Notes: generated from the sequence alone by a model not told the origin. Numbered from the stretch's first letter, positions 33,540 to 46,490 are shown. The stretch is DNA of 64,000 nucleotides from Cyrtodaria siliqua (GCA_037043455.1 JAWPHD010001212.1:238501-302500); one strand, 5' to 3'. Numbers and translations are program-made.

Positions 33540-33660
33540 TTTCATTTTATTATTACTTTTGCCTTCTTGTTTGTCTGTTTGCATGTTTCTTTCTGTGTTT
33601 TGTGGTTGATTGTCCTCATTGAATGCTACTTTCCCTGTCCGATCTTTTTATATTTCCTAA
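33540..33660 (-). repeat. Repeat family X, reversed partial copy
   Basis: Reversed landmarks: TTGCCTTCTTGTTTGTCTG, GTGGTTGATTGTCCTCATTG, AATGCTACTTTCCCTGTCCG. It ends close to the left end of the 33.7-kb transposon. Confidence 0.65.
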
Positions 33661-33717
33661 AACATTTACCTAACGAGATTATGACCCAATAGGCAGGTCA
33701 TTTTAGCCTTAAATATA

Positions 33718-34260
33718 GCCTAAGGTAAAACAAATTGGCACAGATATTATTTTTACTGATCCTGGTTCGAAACAAAATACAAAAAAATATATCCAAAGTC
33801 CTCATCTCAAATCACGTGCTAAATATGATTTTTTGGGGTAAAAAGACAAAAAAGTGAAGAAAATCACTATTTTCTGGAATAAATTTATATCCATTCAGAA
33901 TATTAGTAAAACATGTATTTATATATGAAATGTGATTGTTAATATTACATAATATTAAGTTTAAATGGAAAAAAAGTATAATTATATATCAAAACCTGTT
34001 TTTGGGTCCAAAAACCTTTTTTTTATAAAAAAATATTTTTGTTTAATGGTTTTAGGATAAGATTAATAAAAAATAGCATAAATTCAAATAAATTGTCACT
34101 GACATTATTTTAACTGATTATGGTTTCCAAAGATATAGAAAACAATATGTCCAAAATCCTCCTCTGAAATCACATTCTAAATATAATATTTTTGGGGTAG
34201 AAAATTGTAAAAATGAAGAAAAATCGCTGATTTTAGGAATACACCAAGTATAAAATCAAA
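33718..34260. repeat. Left terminal region of the 4.5-kb transposon
   Basis: Two direct units: 33,727-33,890 and 34,085-34,250. Each runs TTxTxACTGATxxTGGTTxC, CCxAAxTCCTC, CTxAAATATxATxTTTTGGGG and a segment like GAAGAAAATCxCTxATTTT. The first is the outer inverted repeat. Confidence 0.75.
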
Positions 34261-34482
34261 ATCTTTTTTTTCTTGTAATCAATTTCCGAACTAACTAAAT
34301 AATACTTATTCAAGTCGTTTCTGCATATATAGATATAATTGTGTTAGGATTGTTGAGTCCAGCAACACGTGTGTAATCAGTAGACTTCAAAATATAATCT
34401 TAGTTGTCATATACATAGAAGGTTAGGTATGTTGATTTATCAGTTTGTATTTTACATGTAGCCAACGGAACTCACTTTAATC

Positions 34483-37350
34483 ACTGTCTATTTCGGGTCG
34501 TGCCGAATTCTCACAACTTACTCCTCTACACCAACTACATGCTGTACTGCAAACTAATCCCATTTTCTTACAACTACAGCTGGTCGTTTTGCATCCTGTT
34601 TTGCACGAGCATCTTATCACCTTCAGAAGGAATTCCGGGGCAGGTTATTTGTCCATTTTAAGCGGCTTCATGGAGTTTTCTTGTATTTCCCAGCCCCATT
34701 CAACCGGTATTAACCCATCTTCATTACCTTTCCAGTCCTGTATTTGATAAAATACCCGTAGACTATGATACTTTGCAGCCCCTGATGAAAGGGGTAACAT
34801 TTTGGGGTCTACAAAACTTGTGCTTTTGGCAACCTTTTCGGCGAATTTGTGAACACGTAGTTTGTCCAGTCCTTCTCGCGAAATACTCTTATATATACAC
34901 AGTAATGCAGTCTCTCCAGATGCAATAATGTCCTCTTTAGATACTTCGTTTGGTGTTTTGTTGAACATATCTGCAGCCAGATGAAATTCCGAGTTGTTTT
35001 CATACGTTTTCAGAACAGTACCCTTCCCAAGTTCCTATATCCTTGATGTTATGTCGCAGCCAAGAATTGCATGAAGAAACAGTATATTAGAGCATATTTC
35101 TTTACCCAATCTACGTTTTGTGTCTTGAATGTTCCATACTGTGCTTTTCGATATATGTACCTGTTCCTTCTGAAGTGTTACCGTATAGTAACACAGCAAT
35201 ATCAACAGATAATGTATCATCTCCAACTAATGACGTCTGCGTTGTTAAGGAGTAGGTCACAGCTGTCTTTACCATAAGAAGATCCGCATCGTCTGAAGAG
35301 TTTACAGTTTCAATACCCGCATTTTGCAACTTATCACTTAGAAGATTAATAAATCTTTGTTTGTTTTTCTTGTTTGTGAGGAACTTACTTTTCTTTCCTC
35401 TCATGATCATTGTCTCAGTGAATTTAACTTCCGTCCCAACGCAACCCCTGTTCGCCTCAGATGTGTTGTGTCATATCCACCAAATACCACAGTCGCTTTT
35501 CCATACTTCTTTGTAACATGCTCCACATACACATCACATATTTGACCATAGCTGTTAGATTTTGGCCAAGGAATCCGTTGCAAAAGGCATCCGCCATCAA
35601 GTATATATTTCATTTCACCAGTGTGTCTTTCACTGTGGTTTTACTTTATCTCGTATAGCTTCTGCTAATGCTGGCTTATCAGCCTCTCTCAGCAGTGCGG
35701 GGTTTCAAATATTGCTGGAGGGTAAGTGCATAACTCATAAGAGAATAGCGAATCCAGTTTGTCTTCTGGGAGTGATTCTTGCCGCAGAAACAAGCCGTTG
35801 AAATAATAGTTGCGAGTCTACCTTGACAACGTCATCGCCTATTTTCATACCAGCCGTATCCGACATTGTTTTTACTTGATCTTTTCGCTTGAAAGCAAAA
35901 TCCATAACAGTGCTTCCAGCCATTTTGTCTAGAATCTTGATCCCAACAGCTTTCGCATCATCTACATTGACAGAACCATCAGAAACAACTCCACTTCATA
36001 TACGTTTTAGCTCAGGATCCTTATTAAAGGGTTTTCTTTCACTGAGATATTCTATTAGAATGTTCGTGTCTTTCTTGTCTCTCTGTTGCCGTGCGTTTGA
36101 ATATCTTTATGCTGGTCACTGGTGATGAATTCTGTTCCTGATACTTGTTGCATAGCTTCGTTGATTTATGAGCAAGCGGGGCGAGAAAGTTCCCACAGCG
36201 TCCTCTGTGTTTATCATTCCCCTTCCTCGTGTTAGCCCACCAGTTGTTTTCAAACTTCTCATGAGCATTTGTTCTATGACTAAATCAGTCAAGAGTCCTG
36301 CCCAAAATCGATTGCTTTGTCTTAGTACATGATACTCCTCCAAAAAGTACCTGTACACATCAGGACTACCTGTTTCTAATGCTAGCATGTTTGCAAGGTA
36401 TACGTGTGCCGACCGCATATAAGTTGTGGTCAGATGCTGTGAAATAGAGTAACATATCTAATACTGCCTGTAAATGGAGCTTCCAGTTGCCAGATCGTTC
36501 TGCCTTAAAAAATCATATCAACCATCTCCAAGTATTGAAGCCACAATCTTGATGTGCGACTTTGTTTTAAGTTACTACGGTGCGTATCTACTCTCTCTTT
36601 TATGCGCTCTACTACAGCAGATGAACATGCAGATTCAACATCTAACTCACCTGCAAGAACCTGATCAAACACAGTCAATGCACACCCGATAACATTGTCA
36701 ATGCCTATTCATTCATGTCTATATGTTTCTTCAGCAAACAATTCTGCTGTCTCGATTAGGTGATTTTCCGTGTCCACAGATACGTTAACTTGCTCGTCAG
36801 AGGTACTTTCCTTCTTATTTGTTTCCAGTCCAACATTACATGTCTCATCATTTTCCGAATCACCATTGAACTCAGCTCCGTCATGTGTTTCGTCACCTTC
36901 AATTTCACCACTCGGTTTGTTCTTACGTATGTCAATATTAAAGACTTCGGCGGCCATTAACGAATACAGGGCCATATCTACAAGGTTGTGGCCTCTAACT
37001 GCTCGTGATATGGCTTTGCCTGTTAGCATGTGCATAACAGCATTATCCGCATATATTGTTTCTAGCAGTTCTGTTAACCCCGAGTCTGTCATTATATGAC
37101 CAATACATCCTAGCAAACTCATTTACATGTGCAGTCCTCCCAATCTGAGCACAATGTGTCACAGGTCACTGTAACTAGGTTCTGACTGAACGATGTTCAG
37201 GGCTTTCCACCATAGAGGTTGGTCAAATGTAAGGATTGGCGTTACCTCGTATTTCTTGGCCTGGTCATTTATAAAATGAAATGTTGAGTAGACACAGGTT
37301 TCATGACTCGGGCTAACACGTGTTGCTTCACATTTATAACAACACTCTTA
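34483..37350 (-). pseudogene. Transposon protein with FEN/XPG-like segments and Cys-rich C-terminus, decayed
   Basis: Pieces of one long protein follow in order on the minus strand: FDQPLWWKALNIVQSEP (near 37,220), GCIGHIMTDSGLTELLE (37,110), LWLQYLEMVDIF (36,545), EEYHVLRQSNRFWAGL with TTGGLTRGRGM (36,320-36,220), a helical part with FKRKDQVKTM (35,885), YILDGGCLLQRIPWP (35,605), KYGKATVVFGGYDTTHLRRTG (35,490), DDADLLMVKTAV and LVGDDT (35,295-35,215), LFLHAILGCDITSR (35,065), GWEIQENSMKPL (34,675), and a C-terminal cluster near 34,600-34,500 with CSCKTGC and SCSCKK. The FDGY-like and GDDxD-like blocks resemble FEN/XPG nucleases (here an expected D is G). At least five stops and several shifts. 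Introns, if any, not resolved. No product expected. Confidence 0.75.
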
Positions 37351-37639
37351 AGTAGCACACAGATCTGTTACTAGATACCTTTAAAATTATGTTTTATCAT
37401 ATACATATTTGTCATCTATGTAACTGTATAACAAGCTCCATCAAGTGTGTATCAGTTCACTGAATTGGTGTTTACCTCAGTACCAAAACATGTGTTGTCA
37501 AAATGAGCGGCAAACTTTTAAGGAATGGTACTCTATCAAATCAAACACATTTTAATTAAGGAAGATTATCTGAAATATTTTACCTACAAATCTACTGTTA
37601 TGACCAATCTAAAACATTTAGTGAGATCAAACAAGTAGA

Positions 37640-38212
37640 CCTATTATAAAAAGTTGGATATCTTACTTAATTTAACATTACGTAAATATCATTATAAAAT
37701 TATGTTCCCAAAAATCGTTGATTTTTTCCAATTTTTCTTAAACTTTCAACCTCAAAATAAGTACACTTTCAACTTGAGTTGTGAATTGTATTTTAGATAT
37801 CTGATAGAGAACAACATAAATAGTAAAATACAAATACAAAAATATGATAGTTTTACACACAGAATGAATTTAAGTATTTTATCTCCAAAAATCGGTGATT
37901 TTATCACTTTTTTCACCATTTTATCCCAAAATTGAGAGTCTGTCTATTTATTTGGTCAAATTGATCATACATTCTGATTGTCTTGTCTATTACAAGCATT
38001 ATTTACAATATAACTGTATTTTTTATTGTTTAATTATAAATCTTTTTAATTATTCCCAAAAAAAGGTGATTTTTTCATTATTTTACATCTTTTTGCCCCA
38101 AAATAACATATTTAGCACGTGATTTGAGATGAGGACTTTGAATATATTTGTTTCCATAATTTTTGAAACCAGAATCAGTTAAAACTATTTCTGTGCCAAT
38201 TTCTTTAACCTA
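37640..38212. repeat. Right terminal region of the 4.5-kb transposon
   Basis: Contains the inverted copy of the outer left unit (38,050-38,210) and two more iterations of the inner motif near 37,705-37,760 and 37,875-37,935 (CCAAAAATCGxTGATTTTxT). Open frames here are translations of the AT-rich repeat. Confidence 0.7.
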
Positions 38213-38600
38213 AAAGTGTATTTTTACTGCTCTACAATATCTGCACATTTAGTGGTTGACCCACTGATGACAGCACATATTGTGCACCCTATACTGACGT
38301 TTACTTAACAGCTTAAGTCATGAAAAGGATGATAACATTTTGATTTAAGGTTTTGTCTTCAGTCTTTTCTTGTCGTACCATTAACGGTATATTATGTTGT
38401 TGCCAAGTGAGTAAGTACTTACTTTGTGGCTTTCTGGTCATTTTTCTATTCATATATGTATGATCATTTTGTGTTTCACTTATGTTTCTTTCCTTTAATG
38501 CTGCTTAGTTGTTTAGAAGATATGGCCTGGCTGGGATTAATTCCTCCTGTTTAACTGGGATGGCAATATATTTAAAGTTTCGTTTGATCTACGCTATAAC
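38213..38600. other. Non-coding stretch, nothing recognised
   Basis: No frames or repeats recognised before the family X pair. Confidence 0.3.
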
Positions 38601-38940
38601 TAGGTCTAAACCCTAGCGGCCTTTGACTGTCCCCCTTGAATGCTACTTTCCATGTCCTGTCCGATCTTTTTAAATTTCTTTAAGTCACTGACCGTTCAAA
38701 AAAAGTGAAAGTATATATACAAATCTAACCGAAAAAGTAGCATTCAAGGACGACAGTCAACCAACCACAAACACACACAGAAACAAAAAACAACTTTTAA
38801 AATGAATAAAGGTCAAAATAAGACATCTCAAACACAAAAGGGTTGACAATAGGCTACCGCCTTGGAACGGGCATTGGCAAAAAAGGCCGCTGAGGGTTTA
38901 AACCAGGTTCTAGTGTGTAGAATGGCACGTCGACATAAAA
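38601..38940. repeat. Two family X pieces head to head
   Basis: A reversed piece (38,616-38,690, CCTTGAATGCTACTTTCC) is followed by a forward copy (38,712-38,940, AAAGTAGCATTCAAGGAC, GGCTACCGCCTTGGAACGG). Together they form an imperfect inverted repeat. Confidence 0.65.
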
Positions 38941-39924
38941 TAGGTCATATTTTGCGCAAAAACCGATGAAAGATGAAGAAATGAAGTGGTTAATAAAAAT
39001 TAATGTAAATAAAGAAAAGTATTAGTTATGACATTAATGTGCGGGCAGTTTGGGGTTCAATTGTGACGGTCAATGGAGCTGCGCATTTGACAGAGGTTAT
39101 GGCAACTATGGACTCTCCAAGTTTGACTCGAGCAGCATTTGGCAGCATTGAACAATAAATTGGAAATTCGTGGAAAAAGATTCATCAAGTGAGTTGTTAG
39201 CAGCAGGTAATTCTAATTATTTTGCACCTCAAAGAAATGTGTGTTTTCACTTTGCCTACATTGTAAAAGCCGTTATACCGATCAAGCGGTATTATTGATT
39301 ACTTTAAAAACATAAGAAATAACTGAAAGCAAATATTCGTAGCAATTGTGGCTGATGTCCATAATTTTTGCAAGAAAAAAAGACAATAACCTGTGTTAGT
39401 TTATATAGATAGATTTAATAAATACAACGTCGCTGCCTGGTCATGCTAGTGGAAACATACATATTTACATATTTGATTGGACCCGTTATGCACCATTTGC
39501 CAAAAAACAGACTGCAATATTTATACATTTGAATAGACGTTGGGTTATTATATCCGCATTTTTGAGTGAGAAAAAAGATGTATTGTTTCGTAGCGGTCCT
39601 TCACTCCGCCCATTTGGACAGAGGACAGAACTCCTTCTAGAAAGTTTGATATATTAAAAAACATTCAAACGTTTTCAATGAAGATTAGAAAGTCGCCATA
39701 TGACCTTATCTGTTGATGCGACTAAAATGCAAATTTCATAAAATCAATTTAGGTCAATGCAACATCCAATATGGCAGCAACTACCATACATGTATATGGT
39801 ACAAACCTTAATTTTTTTTCTCAATTACCACTGAACTGATATCGGCAGTTTGTATGCCCCAACCACCGTCTGTCCGTCCCGAAAACTTGTGTCTATCTCC
39901 TCCCACAGTTTTCAACCGATTGCA
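38941..39924. other. Non-coding stretch, nothing recognised
   Basis: No supported gene or repeat. Confidence 0.3.
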
Positions 39925-40235
39925 GCGTTTTTTTCTACTGACTGTGTCAAGGCCGTACCCATATAATCAACCCTGTTATGGTTGTAGTGTCGCATGCTTT
40001 GCTTCTATTTTCCCTTATACTTGTTGTTTGTTTTTAATGTATTATTTGGTTGATTGTGTTCTGTAAAGGCTACGTTTCCTGTTCGAATTTTATATCTACT
40101 TCGATATTTAGTCCTGATAAAATACTTTGAAGTTTGCATTCTGTTTAATTTGCCACTCATAGCTACATGGCGCTGTACACGCCAAAGTAGCACGATAGCA
40201 TTTACAAATGCTATATGTACGGTTTCCTTTCTTAC
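39925..40235. repeat. Second copy of the 16.48-kb dispersed repeat
   Basis: Same landmarks and orientation as 16,480-16,800, with about 85-90 percent identity by eye. Confidence 0.6.
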
Positions 40236-40329
40236 AACCACATTTCCGAAATGCTTAACATATAGCTGAAACTCGGGACTGAGTTGTCCAATACGGTTCC
40301 AGTGGTTACCAGCATATGTGCAGACCCAT

Positions 40330-41010
40330 TAAGTTTGAAAGGTCTAGTGCATACTGTTTGTGAAAAAATGACATAATCGCAAAAGTTGAGGTAAAAAATG
40401 TAAGGTTATCTGTTGTTTGCTTGGAGGGTCAAGGTCACTTGCACATTTGCTTTGTCACGTTGCGATGTACCACCTAAGATACAACTATAAGCAAAGTTCA
40501 AAAGGTCTAGTGCATACAGCTTGTGAAAAAATGACATAATCGCAAAAGTTGAAGGTAAAACATGTAAGGTTATCTGTTGTTTGCTTGGAGGGTCAAGGTC
40601 ACATGCACATTTGGTTTGTCACGTTGCGATGTACCACCTAAGATACAACTATAAGCAAAGTTTGAAAGGTCTAGTGCATACAGTTTGTGAAAAAGTGACC
40701 TAAATGCAAAAGTTGAAGGTAAAAAACATTATGTTATCTGCCTTTTGCTTGGAGGGTCAAGGTCACTTCCACATTTGCTTTATTACGTTGCAATGTACCA
40801 CCCAAGATACAACTACAAGCATAGTTTGAAAGGTCTAGTGTATACAGTTTGTGAGAAAATGACCTAAACGCAAAACTTGAATGTTGACGCCTTCGCCTTT
40901 GTCATCGCCTTCGCCTACGTCGCCACCGCCGCAACCGCCGCCGCCTCCGCCCAACCTCCGCCGGAAAAGCAACACCTATGTCTCTGTTTTTGTCGAAAAG
41001 GCGAGACAAA
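40330..41010 (+). repeat. Tandem repeat of about 164 bases followed by GCC/CGC-rich tract
   Basis: GGTCTAGTGxATAC recurs at 40,341, 40,504, 40,669 and 40,832. Each unit holds GGAGGGTCAAGGTCAC and CCACCxAAGATACAACTA. The array runs into a (CGCCGC)-rich stretch at 40,890-40,965 and ends at GGCGAGACAAA near 41,010. It is similar in design to the other tandem-core elements. Confidence 0.7.
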
Positions 41011-41599
41011 ATTTACCACTGAATGTTTTGCCAATGCAAATATCGGAAGATCTGCTGTTATTACCGTCATTTGTACATGATTAAGAAACGCAAACACATA
41101 CTTGACCATATCCGTAGTATGTTTGATTGTTGCCACGGAGTGCGATTGCTCTTAAAATAACGGCAATAACGCTGTGCTAGTGTGACTTAAAATGATGGAA
41201 CCCGCCTGGAGACGTGTGTGTGTGTGATGTGGGGTGGGGTGGGGGGCGGGGGTGAGGGGACAGCCTGATTCGTGTTCAATACTATTCATTAAAGAAACTA
41301 ACCCTCCAAATAACGGCAAAATTACACTACAGAATAGCTTATCGAACCTCCAGGTGTTCAGGCCATATTATAATGTGTATGTGCCGATTAAAAGTATAGG
41401 TTCATTTACGGGTTCTTAAAATATCCGTTATTGAATATGTAAAATAAATGCATCGGAATTGCGTCGTAGATTTCCGTAACATTTATTATACCAGATAACA
41501 GAAATTATTGATATAGCTCAGTTGTTCAGCGTCTTATGGAGAACACCCGAGTCAACATACAACGTCATCATACAAAATACGACAATGTTAAACACGTAG
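41011..41599. other. Low-complexity G/T tract and non-coding sequence
   Basis: 41,213-41,262 is a GTGTG then GGGGTGGGG-rich tract. 41,405-41,450 resembles the dispersed repeat at 17.84 kb. Confidence 0.4.
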
Positions 41600-41866
41600 G
41601 TGGTCCCGCCTTAATTCCATTAGCAATAGGAAAGATTATATTAACAGGATTTTATAGCGGATATTTTGAAAATAAAACACGTTTAAAACATGTTTCACTG
41701 AGAAAAATGCGATAACATGTTTAAATTTACCTATAACATGTTTTAATATTACAATACGCAAACTTGTTAAGCCGAAGATAAGGTTTTATTTCACACCCTA
41801 ACCAACCTCTTTTTCGCTTCTTGAAGAAAGGGTTGGATGGGGTATGAAAGTTAATACTCGGACCAC
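41600..41866 (+). mobile_element. MITE H, copy 1
   Basis: A 267-base element with ends GTGGTCC and GGACCAC. The internal hairpin is formed by CACCCTAACCAACC and GGGTTGGATGGGGT around TCGCTTCTTGAAGAA. Other copies at 42.5 (reversed), 44.2, 51.1 (partial) and 52.2 kb. Confidence 0.8.
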
Positions 41867-41984
41867 GCTATGGAAGCAAATATAATAAAGCATTCTGGAA
41901 ATAAGCATAATGTGAGTACTGCTGTGCGATTTTAATAAACCAGTATCATACAATAATGAAAATGAATGCATTCAAAACAATCGG

Positions 41985-42190
41985 AAATTACAAGGAAAAT
42001 AGAAGCGACATATGAGACATTACAAACACAGGGGTATCGCCTTAGACAAAAGGGTCCCTAGGGGTTAAACAAGGATCTCGGGTGTACCAAACCTCACTAA
42101 TACCCGCCTATCATCCCAATTAAACAGAGCATTGCAAATAAGAAATCCCCACCTCCGGCTATATCCCTAAATAAACAAGAAATCACTGAT
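41985..42190 (+). repeat. Repeat family X, worn copy
   Basis: GGGGTATCGCCTTAGACAAA, AACCTCACTAATACCCG, CATCCCAATTAAACAGAGCA and AAGAAATCCCCACC follow the family order. It overlaps the start of duplication unit 1. Confidence 0.55.
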
Positions 42191-42518
42191 CATAAGGTAA
42201 ATATACTTAACACCATTAAAAACGCAAGTTTGTTAGGAAGTATGGGTTTCGCATAATTCCGATTTTACTTCATTCAATACATGAATTTGATCGGTCACCA
42301 GATTTATAGGTTATGTGGATAATTACATAACACTACAATCGATCTTGGAGAAATTTTAATTAAAAATAAACACAAAATAAAAAACTTGCACCTTTAATGG
42401 CGTTAAGTATACAAAGATGATCATGAATATATGATTAAACCACATTCTAGTAACCTCGGTTTTTGCAGAATTCAATATTTATAATGTTAAAAGTACAAAC
42501 ATTTAAGGGATCCATTAC

Positions 42519-42787
42519 GTGGTCCGAGTATTAACTTTCATACCCCATCCAACCCCTTCTCCAAGAAGCGAAAACGGGGTTGGCTGGGGTATAAAATAAA
42601 CGCATAATTTTGGCTTAAAAAGTTTACCTATTGTAAAATTAAAACATTTAAAAGGTAATTTTAAACAGGTTATTGCATTTTGTTCCAGTAAAACATGTTT
42701 TTAAATGTGTTTTATTGTGGAAATATCCGTTATAAATCCTGCTAATAGAAGATTTCACACCGTTTAATTGAATTAAGGCGGGACCAC
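42519..42787 (-). mobile_element. MITE H, copy 2 (reversed)
   Basis: Ends ACGTGGTCC and GGACCACGT with the CCCCTTCTCCAAGAAG hairpin between. Absent from the same place in unit 2, where AAGGGATCC runs directly on to CGAATATGGTATGC, so it inserted after the duplication or was lost. Confidence 0.8.
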
Positions 42788-43139
42788 GTAGTGCCGAATA
42801 TGGTTTGCATATGATAGGGAAACGATGTACTTTTTAAACCATTCCATGTCGAACAGTATGGTCTCTGTTTCTAAAAACTGTTTTGCCCTAAACGAGAAAA
42901 CAATGAGCCTGCGTATCACAAATAACAATCAAAATATTAATTAAAAAACAGACAATATATCCTAAGGGTGATTAATCAATACAAAGAAACTTTAAAGGCT
43001 GAAGAAGTGGAACCACCTATTCGAAATTAATTGAAGTAAACAAAAGTATATACGCATTTATGTCTAAAACGTTTTGAGCGGTAATGGTATTTTGTTCTGG
43101 ATACTTCATGCACATATGCATATTATTCATGATAAAAGT

Positions 43140-43275
43140 AAGTATACAAATCGAACTGGAACTGCAGCTTTCACAGAACACGGTAAACCCCAAAACACGC
43201 AAAAAGACAAACAAAAATGCCAATAGTAATAATAAAGGCATATGACGTCACAAACACAAAAAGGGTTGACGAACA
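43140..43275 (+). repeat. Repeat family X, partial copy
   Basis: AAATCGAACTGGAACTGCAG, AACACGCAAAAAGACAAAC and CACAAACACAAAAAGGGTTG match the 5' half of the family. Confidence 0.55.
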
Positions 43276-43439
43276 AATAGCATAACTGAGAAGCAATTAT
43301 CTATACATCGAAAGACAGGGACTAGGGAGACTTGAATGATAGAGGACAATACTAACATTAACTTTATATTTGCTAATTATTACTGAACGCTATTCAAATA
43401 TTATTAATGAACGAATTAACAAATGTTGTTCTAAGTTGT

Positions 43440-43972
43440 CTGATTATAAATACAATACAATACAATATCTTTATTCAGCAATTAAACATACAACACATGT
43501 TTATAGCCTACACAATTACGTGAAAGTATGAAGATAGTGAGAACATGAACACTTATCCATATTAAACAAATAAACATACAATTACATCATATCAGATTTA
43601 CTGAGAAGCACATTATTTCAAAATCGCTATAATGAAAAATAAGAATTTAACATCAGGAAATTTCCTTTATGTACTATTTCTTAATTTGAGAGCATAGAAT
43701 ATAAATTTAGCTAAGTTTACAACTGTACATTTTGACTTTGATGTCATAAGCGAATCAAACTTGTTCCAATTTGGCCATCGGCAATAATAAGGTTTAAGAT
43801 ATTTATGTCTTAATTCTCTATAAATTGGACAAACAAGCAAAAAGTGGTATTCGTTTTCAATAAAATTCATATTGCAAAATCTGCATTTTCTTTCATCCCT
43901 ATGAATATTTTCATATCTTCCGCTTTCTATGGCGGAAGATATAAATGCTGACAAAAAAACAATTGTCTGCAT
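43440..43972 (-). pseudogene. LINE 3' end with zinc knuckle
   Basis: A 101-residue minus-strand frame contains ERKCRFCNMNFIENEYHFLL followed by VCPIYRELR, the C-terminal zinc knuckle of LINE ORF2, and is followed by a 3' region that ends in AATAAAG and an (ATTGT)n-like tail at 43,443-43,470, the simple-repeat tail typical of such LINEs. Absent from unit 2, which reads TGATTATAAATGCTGACAAA at the same place (51,957), so it is a private insertion. Only the last 100 residues are present; non-functional. Confidence 0.85.
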
Positions 43973-44150
43973 TCACACGTGTTCATTCAATTTTTTCATT
44001 ACATTTACACAATGACGGGTTCAAATTATTTTCATTATTTTTATTCGAAACAATAAAAGTTTGATTACAATGAAACGTTCAAAATAGATAATAAATCGAC
44101 CAAAAAGTGTAGCATTTACAGATTGCTGTCAACCAAAAACACTCAGCATT

Positions 44151-44397
44151 ACGTGTTCCTGCCTTAATTCCATTAAGAGACGGGAAAGCTTATATTAGCA
44201 GGATTTTATAATGGATATTTCGACAATAAAACACGTTAAAAAAATTGTTGTACTGAAAAAATGCGAAAACCTGTTTAAAATTACGTAGTGAATGTATTAA
44301 TTCGAATTTAGGTTTTATTTCATACCCCAGCCAACCTCGTTTCCGCTTCTTGAAGAAGGGGTTGGATAGGGTATGAAAGTTAATACTCGAACCACGT
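44151..44397 (+). mobile_element. MITE H, copy 3 (shared by both units)
   Basis: Ends ACGTGTTCC and AACCACGT (one change in each), internal hairpin CCAGCCAACCTCG / GGGGTTGGATAGGG intact. Its counterpart in unit 2 is 52,171-52,403. Confidence 0.75.
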
Positions 44398-46490
44398 AAT
44401 AATAAGCAAGCAGCAATTACAGTGATAACGTATCATCTAGAAAGAAGAAAAGTAGACGACAAGCATAACACGTTTGACAACATGACTACTACCTTGGAAT
44501 AAATTGAGCTTTTCATGTTGTTAAACAAACGATATTTACATAAAACCAATTACACCAATTACACAAAACGTCTTGTGTTTTTGTTTCATTTAGCGATCGC
44601 CGTGAACGATAATCTTGTCGCATTACACACACACACTCTGCAGTAAACTGTTCTTTTATTACGCAATTCCAATTACCACTCTCATAAAATGGATTGACAA
44701 AATTTGACGCAGACGTTTTTCCGCTTTGTTTAATTCAAAATGATTATGTGCAATCTTAAAAGAAAATACAAAACTCGAACAGTAACTGCAGCATTCACAA
44801 CTCTCAGCCATTATAAACAATAATATTCTTATACATTATTAATATAATTTCTTACCGCATGTAGTTATACATGTTCTATTGTAAAAAATATTATATACAC
44901 GCGCATGAAAACGTCAATCGCTGAGAAGGTATCACTTTGTTATAAAGAATTAATAACCATTAAATTATTATTTTAATCATCAACATGATTTGTTAAACAC
45001 ACTTTTTCATGAGCACAAATATACTTGACACATAATGCTGTTCTGAAAACTGTTGGTTGGTTTGTTGGTTGAAATGTGTTTTACGGCATTTTCAGCAGAA
45101 TTTATGCTATATATGACGGTAGCTTATTTACTGGTGGAGGAAGGCCACCACATTTTCATGGGAAGAACCAGTACTGTATTCATCCCATCATCCGTTAAAG
45201 TTAACATTTTCTCATTTACAAGACGAGCTCCATTAAAACATTTGTTTAAACAATAACTAAATAAGTACATATTACAGATAATCCATATTCATTATTTTGC
45301 GATGTTACATAGCGGCACAAATGCCGGACAAACTATATCGCTTTATTTTACACATCAATGCATTTCGTTAATATCTTCAATACTTTGTATTATTAAGGCG
45401 AGCCTGCTTACATCCTATGTTTTGTTTAGCTGTTAATAAAATAACTCAATAGGGTTGCAACAGCTGGAAATAGCAATAATGTATGGATTTATCAGTGTAC
45501 ATACGGTTTTTCCTGTAATGGATGTAAATCAAGTGATGATTTTCTTTTAGATATACTTAGTTCGTGTGAGACGGTATGACATTATTACAAATGTTGGCTT
45601 CATTTTAAAGAAACTAACCCGCAAAACCTGTAGAGGTGTTCAGGTCATATAATAACGTATATATATATGTTTATTAACGGGTTCTTTAAATACTAGTGTT
45701 TGAATATGCGTAAGTTGGTAACACTCAATCTGACGCTCCAGTTTAGGGTTTGTCCTGGCTGATTAAAGCCATTAAATACTCTTAATACAATAATTAGCCA
45801 TTCTAATAGTAAAAACGGCCATTCATGATGATAATGATGTGTAAATTGTATTTACTGAGCATCTTCTTGCCCATAAACCTCATAAAAAGCAGATTATGTA
45901 CGCATGGAATGGACATTTAACATTTAAAATAAACTGTAAAGTGATTGCTTATATTTCGCGTTGCATCTTTAAATTCGATTCATAAGCCGTTTATTACGAA
46001 AGTCCATTTACCAGTCACATAAACTGACTTCAAAACAGTTCATAAACATGTTTCTGCCTGATGTTTATCAATATATGATCAATTTTGTAAAACATTTTGC
46101 TCTAAGGAAAAAGGCTAAACTCGTGTGTTTTTTTCAAAGAGAATTGTAACATTCTAACATCAGGAGACTCGCTTAAAACAACAATGGTCATGCTTGACAA
46201 TTATAAAGAGCCACGCATCGAATCACCCTATATCAAATTAGTAATATTAAAACAATCGGCACTGTGTTATAGTATACAGAGTAGGTAAACTTTTGGTCGG
46301 TTTATTAACGATAAAGCTTACCTCAGATGAGAATATATATCTTTAATTCGAAGTTAATAATAGCAAACACTATTTGAAGCTAGGATCATGAAATGTATGC
46401 CTACACTTTGGAATTCATACGAGAAAAGATATAATACTGAAACGAAAGCTTTTGATTTCAAACGCAAATCTTGTCCTATATGGAACATGC
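44398..46490. other. Non-coding part of duplication unit 1
   Basis: No genes. 45,049-45,222 is a dispersed repeat (TTTTACGGCATTTTCAGCAG, GGGAAGAACCAGTACTG, CCCATCATCCGTTAAAG) present also at 53,041-53,170 and, diverged, at 54,555-54,700. 45,675-45,760 resembles the 17.84-kb repeat. Confidence 0.5.

Larger units (their letters stand above)
33718..38212 (-). mobile_element. Degenerate DNA transposon with long, internally repetitive inverted ends
   Basis: The outer about 165 bases of the left side (33,727-33,890) are an inverted copy of 38,050-38,210 at roughly 85 percent by eye, including a 34-base exact match (33,794-33,827 with 38,107-38,140). Between them lies one large decayed minus-strand gene. 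The arms also contain further iterations of the outer motif (see findings). Length about 4.5 kb. The gene content (FEN/XPG-like segments and a Cys-rich tail) recalls Academ-type transposons, which is inference from memory. Target-site duplication not determined. Confidence 0.7.

Noticed and set aside
40877..41084. Ala/Pro-rich frames near 40.9 kb as a coding region
   Set aside because: They arise from the CGCCGC-rich microsatellite at the end of the tandem element.
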